Of a stretch of 5,412 nucleotides of DNA, positions 1 through 5,412 are shown in pieces. Numbering within the stretch: the first letter of the stretch is position 1; every line of letters begins with the position of its first letter. A program made the position numbers and the translations under genes. The notes beneath the pieces are model-generated. The model did no database searches and was not told where the DNA came from. It was given only the letters and a program-made list of their open reading frames with translations. The DNA is from Candidatus Sabulitectum sp. (GTDB lineage Bacteria > Fermentibacterota > Fermentibacteria > Fermentibacterales > JCC-6), in assembly GCA_029934845.1 (NCBI GenBank), contig JAOZLN010000185.1:1-5412 (forward strand), given 5' to 3'.

Positions 1-530
1 GCTATCAGCCTGCCTGTTTTCTTCTCCGCTTTAATACCCATCTTTTTCAAAAGAGAAGGAGCAAGATTAACAATGTGCACATTGGGGTGGCTGATGATTT
101 TCAGCCCCATTCCCACTGCAACCAGCCGTATTGTGTCATCGTAGGAAAGCTTTTCCTTTGTCTTACTGTCAAAATCAATTATCAGATGCTCACTGCCGCC
201 ATGATGGCCTAGCACAATACCTCTGGCTCCCCTGGCTTTGCCGCTTGTAACCACTGCTTCATTTCCCGCACACGCGAGTATCTGGAAAGACTGGTTGGGA
301 TTCTCATTCCTCTTGTCGCCCCACTTGCAACTGACACCGGGTTCAATATGATCCCCCACCCAGCCGTAAACCGAGTCGCCAGCTTCTATATTCAGGGTAA
401 TTCCACCTATTCCCGGCAGCTGAAACGGCTTGCCCATATGATCCACATTCAGTCTGTTTCCCGCAAAAGGATGTCCGGGTTTGCATTCCAGGGAGAACTG
501 CACAAGTTTCTTCTCATTCGTTTTAAGCAT
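1..530 (-). CDS. DUF4438 domain protein (Thermotoga TM_1086-like), 3' end cut by window edge
   Basis: The gene runs leftward off the window, so only the first 176 residues are visible and no stop codon is seen. The protein reads MLKTNEKKLV at its start. It then shows glycine-rich segments that I recognise as DUF4438: PGIGGITLNIEAGD (39-52), YGWVGDHIEPGVS (55-67), LACAGNEAVVTSGKARGARG (85-104) and HHGGSEHLIIDFD (109-121). The function of this family is unknown and I assign none. There is no signal peptide or membrane segment, so it should be cytoplasmic. The start at 530 is preferred because GGGAAGAG lies at 544-537, 6 nt upstream, and the sequence begins the way I recall family members beginning. 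An in-frame ATG at 572 would add 14 residues (MCRYELIHRREEYF) but lacks a well-spaced ribosome binding site. It lies 133 bp downstream of the exported-protein gene on the same strand and could share its transcript. A TTGACG hexamer (656-651) hints at a separate promoter, but no good -10 follows it. Confidence 0.75.
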   Translation of the reverse strand, partial: MLKTNEKKLVQFSLECKPGHPFAGNRLNVDHMGKPFQLPGIGGITLNIEAGDSVYGWVGDHIEPGVSCKWGDKRNENPNQSFQILACAGNEAVVTSGKARGARGIVLGHHGGSEHLIIDFDSKTKEKLSYDDTIRLVAVGMGLKIISHPNVHIVNLAPSLLKKMGIKAEKKTGRLI

Positions 531-663
531 AAAATACTCTTCCCGCCGGTGGATCAATTCATACCGGCACATTACATATGTATCAGATCCTGAACATCAT
601 CGGAGTATATACAGTAAGAAAGGGATATGACATAGCCCACAGAAGCAAGGCGTCAAATACTGA

Positions 664-2067
664 CTATTCGCCGGTATTCACAAGCAGAAAAGACCTTTCA
701 AACTGCGGTGTTTCCAGTTTAATTATGTACACCCCGTCGGGTATGTTCTCCAAAGAAACAAAACCGCTGAAATCAGCTGCATGCCCTGTTGATACATCGA
801 GAACATTCCTGCCTGTTATATCAAAAAGAGTCAGTTGATAGTCTTCTGCACAGGGTAGAGAAAAGTTAACCACAGCCTGACCTGCTGCAGGATTGGGTGA
901 AACGCTAAGCACAATGCCACCTGAAATACCCGCTGATTGTTCTTCATCAAGTTCGGTGACAGTATCTCTGCTGATAAATCTGACCTCGGGTACACTGCTG
1001 CCGGCTTCAAGCCAGGCTACCCAGTAACCGTTTGTGTCACTGCAGACCGATATGTTTCCTGTTTCAACATTCCCGCATGACTCAACAACATGAGAGTATG
1101 CACTCCATTGAGTATGCCAGTGTCTGACTATTATTTCATCTCCCGAGAACCATGCCAGAAGAAGCCCGTCATCATCGCTGGAACATGTCATGGCTGCAGG
1201 AAAAGGCAGATGTTCATGGTCAATTTCTATCTGAGACAGCTCCGGTGACGCCGGTGAACCAGCGAAGTCTGCGCTCCATACAACACCTGCTGTATCATTC
1301 AAGAGGCCGATCTGCCCGGAAGAGCACATTCCCAGAGAAAGAGCATTGGGAACAGGATCCATACTCCAATCGCCCAACACATGGAAAATACTTTCTGAAG
1401 ACAGTGTGTTACTTTCCAGAAATACTGAATTTACACAAAAGCTGGAAGGGTTCATCGGTGCCCAGGTCTTTCCCGTCTGAAGAGCAAATGGTGAAAATGA
1501 ACCTCCTGCCATAAGCGAAGTGAATCTGCTGAAAGAAGTTGAAGTTTCAATCCAGTTTGATGTGTCTGCAGGGTTGATCAGGGAGGAAGACCATGGATCC
1601 ACACTGCATACAGCCAGATATCGATGATCCTGAACATCTGTGTAACCGGTCAGAAGCTCGATCAACACAATTTTCTGATCTGAAGAAGTGATGTATCTGG
1701 GCAATACAGGCAGAGCAAGCACCGTGCAGTATTCAGGAGGAGCAAAATCTTCATGGCTTAACTGCTGCTGTGTGATAAGGCTGAGATCCGATACCGAATA
1801 TGTATTCACCTGAGCATACCAGTAGAACCATGATCCGAAAGCTGCCAGAAGAACCGGATCGGTATCTGAATCAGTGCACATTGATAGGCTTAACCGCTGG
1901 TATCCCTGCCCGATCTGTTCCGGTACGGAATGGGTGGATGGATTCATAAGGTAGGCAATGTTCTGTGAATCTGTCCAGCCCACCACGGGACCCTGCGGAG
2001 TAATAAGAATATCTGTACTTGCCAGTGCAACAGGTACCAGAAGAAAACAAAAATACACATATCTCAT
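664..2067 (-). CDS. Exported propeller-like protein with C-terminal type IX (Por) sorting domain
   Basis: This 467-residue protein is predicted to be secreted or attached to the cell surface. Residues 1-16 form a signal peptide with Arg2, a hydrophobic core and a likely ALA|S cleavage site. Residues 17-375 are rich in beta-strand, Ser, Trp and Asp. They contain recurring Cys-Ser/Thr-Asp turns (Cys64, Cys248, Cys295, Cys342), three of which lead into a hydrophobic strand ending in Trp, such as GLLLAWFSGD (301-310) and GYWVAWLEAG (347-356). This resembles beta-propeller blades, but I cannot name the family or a ligand. Residues 386-467 match the sorting-domain pattern: SVSPNPAAG, then LTLFDITGRNV, then LENIPDGVYIIKLE, then a final FLLVN strand. 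The ATG at 2067 is chosen because GGAAGG (2083-2078) lies 10 nt upstream and the signal peptide begins there; a GTG at 2100 would add 11 polar residues in front. No enzyme motif was seen. A role in adhesion or substrate binding is only a guess. Confidence 0.8.
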   Translation of the reverse strand: MRYVYFCFLLVPVALASTDILITPQGPVVGWTDSQNIAYLMNPSTHSVPEQIGQGYQRLSLSMCTDSDTDPVLLAAFGSWFYWYAQVNTYSVSDLSLITQQQLSHEDFAPPEYCTVLALPVLPRYITSSDQKIVLIELLTGYTDVQDHRYLAVCSVDPWSSSLINPADTSNWIETSTSFSRFTSLMAGGSFSPFALQTGKTWAPMNPSSFCVNSVFLESNTLSSESIFHVLGDWSMDPVPNALSLGMCSSGQIGLLNDTAGVVWSADFAGSPASPELSQIEIDHEHLPFPAAMTCSSDDDGLLLAWFSGDEIIVRHWHTQWSAYSHVVESCGNVETGNISVCSDTNGYWVAWLEAGSSVPEVRFISRDTVTELDEEQSAGISGGIVLSVSPNPAAGQAVVNFSLPCAEDYQLTLFDITGRNVLDVSTGHAADFSGFVSLENIPDGVYIIKLETPQFERSFLLVNTGE

Positions 2068-2104
2068 GTATACACGCCCTTCCAAGTCAGTAAACAACAC
2101 ATTG

Positions 2105-2133
2105 AATATATGGGTTTTCTTTCAGCTTGCCAT
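2105..2133 (-). promoter_or_regulatory. Candidate sigma70-type promoter of the exported-protein gene
   Basis: On the minus strand, ATGGCA (2133-2128, 4 of 6 matches to TTGACA) and TATATT (2110-2105, 5 of 6 matches to TATAAT) are separated by exactly 17 nt. The spacer is A-rich. Transcription would begin near 2098 and give a leader of about 30 nt containing the GGAAGG ribosome binding site. Candidate phyla may use a different -10/-35 consensus, so this is a moderate call made by eye. Confidence 0.4.
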
Positions 2134-2134
2134 G

Positions 2135-2150
2135 AACAGGGATCGCTGTT
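2135..2150. promoter_or_regulatory. Near-perfect 16-bp palindrome, candidate operator
   Basis: AACAGGGATCGCTGTT is two-fold symmetric around a central GATC. Fourteen of 16 positions match the reverse complement, and the only mismatch is the symmetric G/G pair at 2140 and 2145. It lies one base beyond the -35 of the leftward promoter and 13-28 bp upstream of the cupin ribosome binding site, where a repressor or activator could control both directions. No regulator gene is present in the window. A short imperfect hairpin in the leader RNA of the rightward transcript is an alternative. Confidence 0.35.
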
Positions 2151-2162
2151 AGTGTTTGTGTT

Positions 2163-2169
2163 AAGGAGG
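2163..2169 (+). promoter_or_regulatory. Strong ribosome binding site deciding the cupin start
   Basis: AAGGAGG ends 5 nt before the ATG at 2175, an ideal spacing. A GTG at 2169 is in frame and would add two residues, but it overlaps this site and so cannot use it. The ATG is therefore the start. I saw no convincing plus-strand promoter in the spacer. The best pairs are weak: AAGTCA (2084-2089) with TATATG (2107-2112), and TTGCCA (2127-2132) with TAGTGT (2150-2155). Confidence 0.75.
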
Positions 2170-2174
2170 TGTTT

Positions 2175-2678
2175 ATGGTTACCAGTACTGACTGGATACA
2201 GGCATTGCGTCTTATCCCTCATCCAGAGGGAGGTTTCTATCGGGAATTCCATCGATCTGAGCACATTATGGAAAAGAATTCTCTTCCTGAGGGGTTCACC
2301 GGGAAACGGGAACTCGCTTCTTTTATCTACTACATGCTGACCAGTGACAATTTTTCAGCATTTCACCGGCTGCGGTCAGACGAGATCTGGCACTTTCATG
2401 ATGGTTCTGCATTCCTGCTTCACCTGATAGACCACCATGGCATCTACAGCGTTGTCCGGCTGGGCATTAATCCCAACATTGGTCAAGTACCATGCTTTGT
2501 CATACCTGCAGGCTTTTACTTCGCAGCTGAAGTGTCTGAAGAGAATTCGTTTTCCCTTGCCTCGTGTACCGTGATACCCGGCTTCAGTTTCGATGATTTC
2601 GAGATGCCCACAAGGAATGAACTAATCAGTATATTCCCGCACCTGGTGAACGAGATCATGCAAATTGGAGGCAAATGA
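2175..2678 (+). CDS. Cupin_5 (DUF985, YML079w-like) cupin protein
   Basis: This 167-residue protein is a compact single-domain cupin of the DUF985/Cupin_5 family, close to the family's usual size. The signatures appear in order: LIPHPEGGFYRE (13-24), SAFHRLRSDEIWHFHDGS (61-78, containing the likely pocket residues His64, Glu70, His73 and His75), LGINPNIGQVPCFVIPAG (96-113) followed by FAAEV (116-120), and CTVIPGFSFDDFE (131-143). The fold is known from structures of family members, but the reaction is generally unassigned. Proposed roles involve small-molecule or sugar-derivative binding, and I do not choose one. It has no signal peptide and should be cytoplasmic. It is the first gene of a four-gene run and has the best ribosome binding site of the set. 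Its stop codon overlaps the start of the thioesterase gene by 4 nt, so translation of the two is probably coupled. Confidence 0.88.
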   Translation: MVTSTDWIQALRLIPHPEGGFYREFHRSEHIMEKNSLPEGFTGKRELASFIYYMLTSDNFSAFHRLRSDEIWHFHDGSAFLLHLIDHHGIYSVVRLGINPNIGQVPCFVIPAGFYFAAEVSEENSFSLASCTVIPGFSFDDFEMPTRNELISIFPHLVNEIMQIGGK

Positions 2679-3136
2679 TACATGGCGTGAAAGAGCTGAC
2701 TTTTCTGGATGATGACAACTGCTTTGCATGCGGTTCTGAAAACCCTGTAGGGCTCAAGCTAAAATTCAAACTTGACCCTGATCAGGGTACTGCTGTGTCC
2801 GAAACTGTGATAGCCGACCATTTCAACGGATGGAAGGGGGCTGTGCACGGTGGCATTATTACCACAATGCTGGATGAGATCATGGTATATGCCTGCACCT
2901 CCTCCGGGTGGTTTACAGTTACAGGAACAATTGAGGTGAAATTTCACAACCCGGTGCCAACAGGTGAATTGCTGGTGATCTCAGGCAGAATAGAAGAGAA
3001 CAGAGGCAGATCGATCCGTACTTCAGCAACAATTAAATTTAAGGGAAATGTTCTTGCTTCGGCAAAAGCCGTTCTCATTCCCGTAAAGTACCAGGAAAGT
3101 TCCATGAACCGTATTGCCGGAAGATTGATGAAATGA
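2675..3136 (+). CDS. PaaI-like hotdog-fold acyl-CoA thioesterase
   Basis: This 153-residue protein is a single hotdog domain of the 4HBT/PaaI type, expected to hydrolyse an acyl-CoA or similar thioester. Near the N-terminus is the CFACGSENPVGLKLKF motif (16-31), typical of one branch of these small thioesterases. The active-site region follows: GAVHGGIITTMLDEIM (55-70), in which His58-Gly59-Gly60 begin the central helix and Asp67/Glu68 supply the likely catalytic carboxylate. GTIEVKFHNPVPTGE (84-98) is the usual strand pair after the helix. The length is normal and nothing appears broken. Chain length and physiological substrate cannot be read from the sequence. The ATG overlaps the cupin stop as ATGA, with GGAGG (2667-2671) only 3 nt upstream, which suggests reinitiation by ribosomes finishing the cupin. 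Its own stop overlaps the hydrolase start in the same way. Confidence 0.88.
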   Translation: MIHGVKELTFLDDDNCFACGSENPVGLKLKFKLDPDQGTAVSETVIADHFNGWKGAVHGGIITTMLDEIMVYACTSSGWFTVTGTIEVKFHNPVPTGELLVISGRIEENRGRSIRTSATIKFKGNVLASAKAVLIPVKYQESSMNRIAGRLMK

Positions 3137-3810
3137 GAAAGTCTCTTATCATTCCCGGACTGGGAGGTACAGCCGACTGCTGGGCACCGGTTTTTACCGG
3201 AAGGCTGTCAAACTGCTGCTCGATTGAAAGCACTCCACTGCCTGCAGAGGGTACAACCATTAAAGAATTTGCACTGAAATTGATTCCCGAAGAGCCTGTG
3301 GATCTTCTGATTGGTTTTTCAATAGGAGCAGCTGTAGTACAGGAGATGATCCTCAGCAGACCGGATATTGCATCAACCACCGTGCTGCTGGCTCCTCCAG
3401 CCGGTAACATGCTTCCAGGGCCCCCGGAAGACGCCGGTGATTTCAGCAGCGGCAGGGGGAAATGGTCCGCATCAATGCTGGAAATGATGTTCACACCCGA
3501 GTGGCTTGCATCTCATCCGGACATCAGCGAATTCTTTCCCAGGGTGAAGAAACAGATTCCAGGGGAACTGCTGATAAGACAGAATAATGCCATTTCCGAC
3601 TGGCCGGGCTGTCTGCATGCTTTGAAGCAAGTAACCATGCCCGTTCTTATCATTGCCGGTAGATACGACATAATCACACCTTTGATCCATGCCGAAACAA
3701 TAAATAAAACCATTCCAAATGCCTCTTTGACGGTGTTTGATACCGGTCACGGTTTCCCCTGGCAGTGTCCCCTGGAAACAGCCGATAAAATTCTGGAGTT
3801 TCAACAATGA
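3133..3810 (+). CDS. Alpha/beta hydrolase (small serine esterase-like)
   Basis: This 225-residue protein is a minimal alpha/beta hydrolase of the esterase/lactonase type. The first strand and oxyanion loop are LIIPGLGGTADCW (5-17). The nucleophile elbow is GFSIGA (61-66) with Ser63. A short lid segment lies at about 105-150. The acid is probably Asp179 in AGRYDIITP (175-183) and the base His206 in DTGHGFPWQ (203-211). The Ser-Asp-His triad therefore looks intact, with the spacing expected after a C-terminal strand. There is no signal peptide, so it should act in the cytoplasm. Substrate is unknown; BioH-like or enol-lactonase-like activities are possible but not shown. The gene starts inside the thioesterase stop codon (ATGA), with GGAAG about 9 nt upstream, and ends overlapping the methyltransferase start. 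The thioesterase next door suggests work on related acyl compounds, which is inference. Confidence 0.85.
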   Translation: MRKSLIIPGLGGTADCWAPVFTGRLSNCCSIESTPLPAEGTTIKEFALKLIPEEPVDLLIGFSIGAAVVQEMILSRPDIASTTVLLAPPAGNMLPGPPEDAGDFSSGRGKWSASMLEMMFTPEWLASHPDISEFFPRVKKQIPGELLIRQNNAISDWPGCLHALKQVTMPVLIIAGRYDIITPLIHAETINKTIPNASLTVFDTGHGFPWQCPLETADKILEFQQ

Positions 3811-4922
3811 AAATACTTGGACAGATATCTCAGGGTCTTGAAGAACTTGGGGCACTTGAGCTGAAAAGGCTCGGGGTAAAGAAAACTGATCCCACTTACA
3901 GAGGGGTTTTCTTCGAGGCAGACGCCGCAATGGTCATGAAAGTTAATTACCAGTCTCGTCTGTTTGACAGATTTTTGCTTCCACTGGTGGGTTTCGGATG
4001 TCACTCTTCCGATTACCTCTACCAGAAAGCTCTGAAATACCCCTGGGAAAACATTTTTGGCATCAATCACACTTTCGCCATAAGCGGTGCCGCTTCAGGC
4101 TCGAACATCAGTCACTCAAAATGGGCAACTCTCAGGCTGAAGGATGCCATTGTAGACCACTTCCGCGAGATAACCGGCAAGAGACCATCTGTTGATAGAT
4201 ATGACGCAGACGTGAATCTTGATCTTCGTATCCGAGGTAACATTGCGGAAATACGCCTTGATCTTTCAGGGGGGTCTCTGCACCGCAGAGGCTATAGAAT
4301 GGAATCTGTAAAAGCTCCAATGCGCGAAACCATTGCAGCTGCTGCACTGGAGATGTCCGGCTGGAACGGCGAGAAACCTCTGGTTGACCCCATGTGCGGT
4401 TCAGGTACTCTGCTCTGCGAAGCTCTTATGAAGTACTGCAGGATTCCTGCAGGATTTTACAGAGAAAAGTGGGGATTCTTCCGAATGGATGAATTCAGTA
4501 AACTGATCTGGAAAGATGTGAAGGCAGAAGCCGATGACAAAATTATTTCTCTTCCTGAGGGTCTGATATCAGGTTCCGATATTACTTCCAGGGCTGTTAA
4601 CGCCACCAGAATTAATCTTGCCTGTTTCAGAGACGGCAGAAATGTTCAGGTATCCAGGCAGGACTGGCATACACATTCCGGATACAACTCCTGTACTATC
4701 CTGACCAACCCGCCCCACGGCATCAGACTGGCTGAAGGAGTGGCAGAGGATCCGATCAGAGACTTCGGAGACTTCATGAAACAGAAATGCTCAGGCTCTG
4801 AAGCCTACATATACCTTGGAGACAGAGCTCTGATAAAACATGTAGGTCTTAGAACATCCTGGAAAAAACAGTTATTCTCCGGCGGGCTCGATGGAAGACT
4901 GGCCAAATACGAGCTCTACTGA
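3807..4922 (+). CDS. THUMP-domain RlmL/YpsC-like RNA guanine-N2 methyltransferase
   Basis: This 371-residue protein has the architecture of RlmL N-terminal-half/YpsC enzymes, which use S-adenosylmethionine to methylate guanine N2 in 23S rRNA. An N-terminal RNA-binding part (about 1-65) is followed by a THUMP domain (about 66-155, containing KWATLRLKDAIVDHFRE). Next come the linker LHRRGYR (158-164) and APMRETIAAAAL (170-181), then the Rossmann methyltransferase domain. SAM-binding motif I is DPMCGSGTLLCEA (194-206), and GSDITSRAVNATRIN (256-270) contains the acidic motif II position. Motif IV is TNPPHGIRL (300-308): it has His304 where Tyr or Phe is usual. The end LFSGGLDGRLAKYELY is typical of the family. 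E. coli RlmL carries a second methyltransferase half that is absent here. The start is in an ATGA overlap with the hydrolase stop, with GGAG 8 nt upstream. The exact target nucleotide (G2445 equivalent) is inferred from family only. Confidence 0.87.
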   Translation: MKILGQISQGLEELGALELKRLGVKKTDPTYRGVFFEADAAMVMKVNYQSRLFDRFLLPLVGFGCHSSDYLYQKALKYPWENIFGINHTFAISGAASGSNISHSKWATLRLKDAIVDHFREITGKRPSVDRYDADVNLDLRIRGNIAEIRLDLSGGSLHRRGYRMESVKAPMRETIAAAALEMSGWNGEKPLVDPMCGSGTLLCEALMKYCRIPAGFYREKWGFFRMDEFSKLIWKDVKAEADDKIISLPEGLISGSDITSRAVNATRINLACFRDGRNVQVSRQDWHTHSGYNSCTILTNPPHGIRLAEGVAEDPIRDFGDFMKQKCSGSEAYIYLGDRALIKHVGLRTSWKKQLFSGGLDGRLAKYELY

Positions 4923-5412
4923 TAAGAAGAAACGATTTCCTCCATTAATTCCTTCACTCTGGTCCCAGGGTATTTCTTGACAGCACCGGAAGCAGTCACA
5001 GCGGCCCATGCTTTCCTTGCGTTCTCCATGTCTGCTGAAGCAGCGGCAAAGACTTCAGATTCAGAGGGGTAGAATTTTGCTACTCCTTCTGCCTGAGCTG
5101 CCATTGCAACTTTTGCGGCAACATATGGGAAAAGACCTGTATCCATCATTAAAGGAAGTATCCTGCCGGGACCTATTATTCCCTGAACAGCGTAATCAGC
5201 AATGGCTCTTGCAGCAGCAACTGCCATTCTGTCTGTGATGGCAGATGCTCCGGTGAGCAGAACACCTTTCAATATTCCAGGGAATCCAAGAGAGTTGTTT
5301 ACCTGATTGGGATAGTCTCCTCGACCGGTGGCCACAATGGCTGCACCTGCATTGTGGGCATCCGACGGGAAGATCTCTGGTACGGGGTTCGCACATGCGT
5401 AAACAATTGCGA
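4916..5412 (-). CDS. NAD(P)-dependent malic enzyme, C-terminal part, 5' end cut by window edge
   Basis: Only the last 164 residues are visible; the start lies beyond the right edge. The enzyme oxidatively decarboxylates malate to pyruvate and CO2 in the cytoplasm. The fragment begins AIVYACANPVPEIFPSDA, the end of the NAD-binding domain with the conserved ANP-PEI segment. ATGRGDYPNQVNNSLGFPGI follows, the hallmark of malic enzymes, in which the ANP and NN asparagines are known malate-site residues. Then come the helical C-terminal region (ITDRMAVAAARAIADYA and FPYVAAKVAMAAQAEGVA) and an Ala-rich tail. Small departures from the commonest form are Gly for Ser in GRGDYP and GVLL where GALD is usual. 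The catalytic Tyr and Lys and the cofactor fingerprint are outside the window, so NAD versus NADP preference cannot be told. Its TAG stop (4918-4916) lies inside the end of the convergent methyltransferase gene. Confidence 0.92.
   Translation of the reverse strand, partial: AIVYACANPVPEIFPSDAHNAGAAIVATGRGDYPNQVNNSLGFPGILKGVLLTGASAITDRMAVAAARAIADYAVQGIIGPGRILPLMMDTGLFPYVAAKVAMAAQAEGVAKFYPSESEVFAAASADMENARKAWAAVTASGAVKKYPGTRVKELMEEIVSSYQ

Noticed and set aside
604..656. Possible DUF4438 promoter: TTGACG (656-651) and TATACT (609-604) on the minus strand
   Set aside because: The two hexamers are 41 nt apart, and the only -10 at proper spacing (TATGTC, 634-629) matches poorly, so no promoter is called.
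656..678. AATAC...GTATT inverted repeat at the end of the exported-protein gene as a terminator
   Set aside because: The stem is only 5 bp of mostly A/T with a 13-nt loop, it overlaps the stop codon and has no following T-tract.
348..838. Two overlapping plus-strand open frames (348-593 and 578-838)
   Set aside because: They run antisense to the DUF4438 gene, the spacer and the sorting domain, and neither product shows a domain, signal peptide or upstream ribosome binding site.
1152..1514. A 120-codon plus-strand open frame inside the exported-protein gene
   Set aside because: It lies antisense to a gene with a signal peptide and sorting tail, has no ribosome binding site and its product resembles no protein family.
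2152..2173. Three GTGTT direct repeats (2152, 2158, 2169) around the cupin ribosome binding site
   Set aside because: They are only 5 bp long, unevenly spaced and overlap the ribosome binding site, which is easily explained by chance in T/G-rich leader sequence.
3472..3930. Long minus-strand open frames across the hydrolase/methyltransferase junction, and similar ones at 3075-3494 and 3801-4070
   Set aside because: They are shadows of two genes whose motifs are unmistakable on the plus strand; the products are low-quality sequence with no recognisable domain.

Overview
The window looks like ordinary bacterial chromosome. It is gene-dense, with base composition near 48% G+C by eye, conventional GGAGG-type ribosome binding sites and many ATGA start/stop overlaps. 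No mobile element, CRISPR array, RNA gene or phage signature was seen. The protein at 664-2067 has a signal peptide and ends in a type IX secretion (Por) sorting-like domain. The left-edge gene belongs to DUF4438, a family known from anaerobes such as Thermotoga. Together these suggest an anaerobic or fermentative Gram-negative lineage near the Fibrobacteres-Chlorobi-Bacteroidetes group, or one of the uncultured phyla that use the same tail (Fermentibacteria, Cloacimonetes and WOR-3 are examples). That placement is inference.

Layout, left to right. Positions 1-530 (minus) hold the first 176 residues of a DUF4438 protein whose 3' end is outside the window. Positions 664-2067 (minus) encode a 467-residue exported protein with propeller-like repeats and a C-terminal sorting domain. 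A 107-bp divergent spacer (2068-2174) carries a plausible minus-strand promoter, a near-perfect 16-bp palindrome that may be an operator, and a strong ribosome binding site for the plus-strand genes. Positions 2175-4922 (plus) form a tight four-gene run: a Cupin_5/DUF985 protein, a PaaI-like hotdog thioesterase, an alpha/beta hydrolase, and a THUMP-domain RlmL-type RNA methyltransferase. All three junctions are 4-nt ATGA overlaps, so the genes are very probably co-transcribed and translationally coupled. Positions 4916-5412 (minus) are the C-terminal 164 residues of a malic enzyme, whose stop codon overlaps the end of the methyltransferase gene by 7 nt.

The cupin, thioesterase and hydrolase may act together on an acyl-thioester or ester substrate, but nothing in the sequence names that substrate, and the methyltransferase is probably a housekeeping rRNA modifier carried in the same transcript. 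No clearly new multi-gene system is visible. The points most worth a second look are the His in the NPPY catalytic motif of the methyltransferase (NPPH), the palindrome in the divergent spacer, the ATGA-chained gene set, and the cysteine-bearing repeats of the exported protein.
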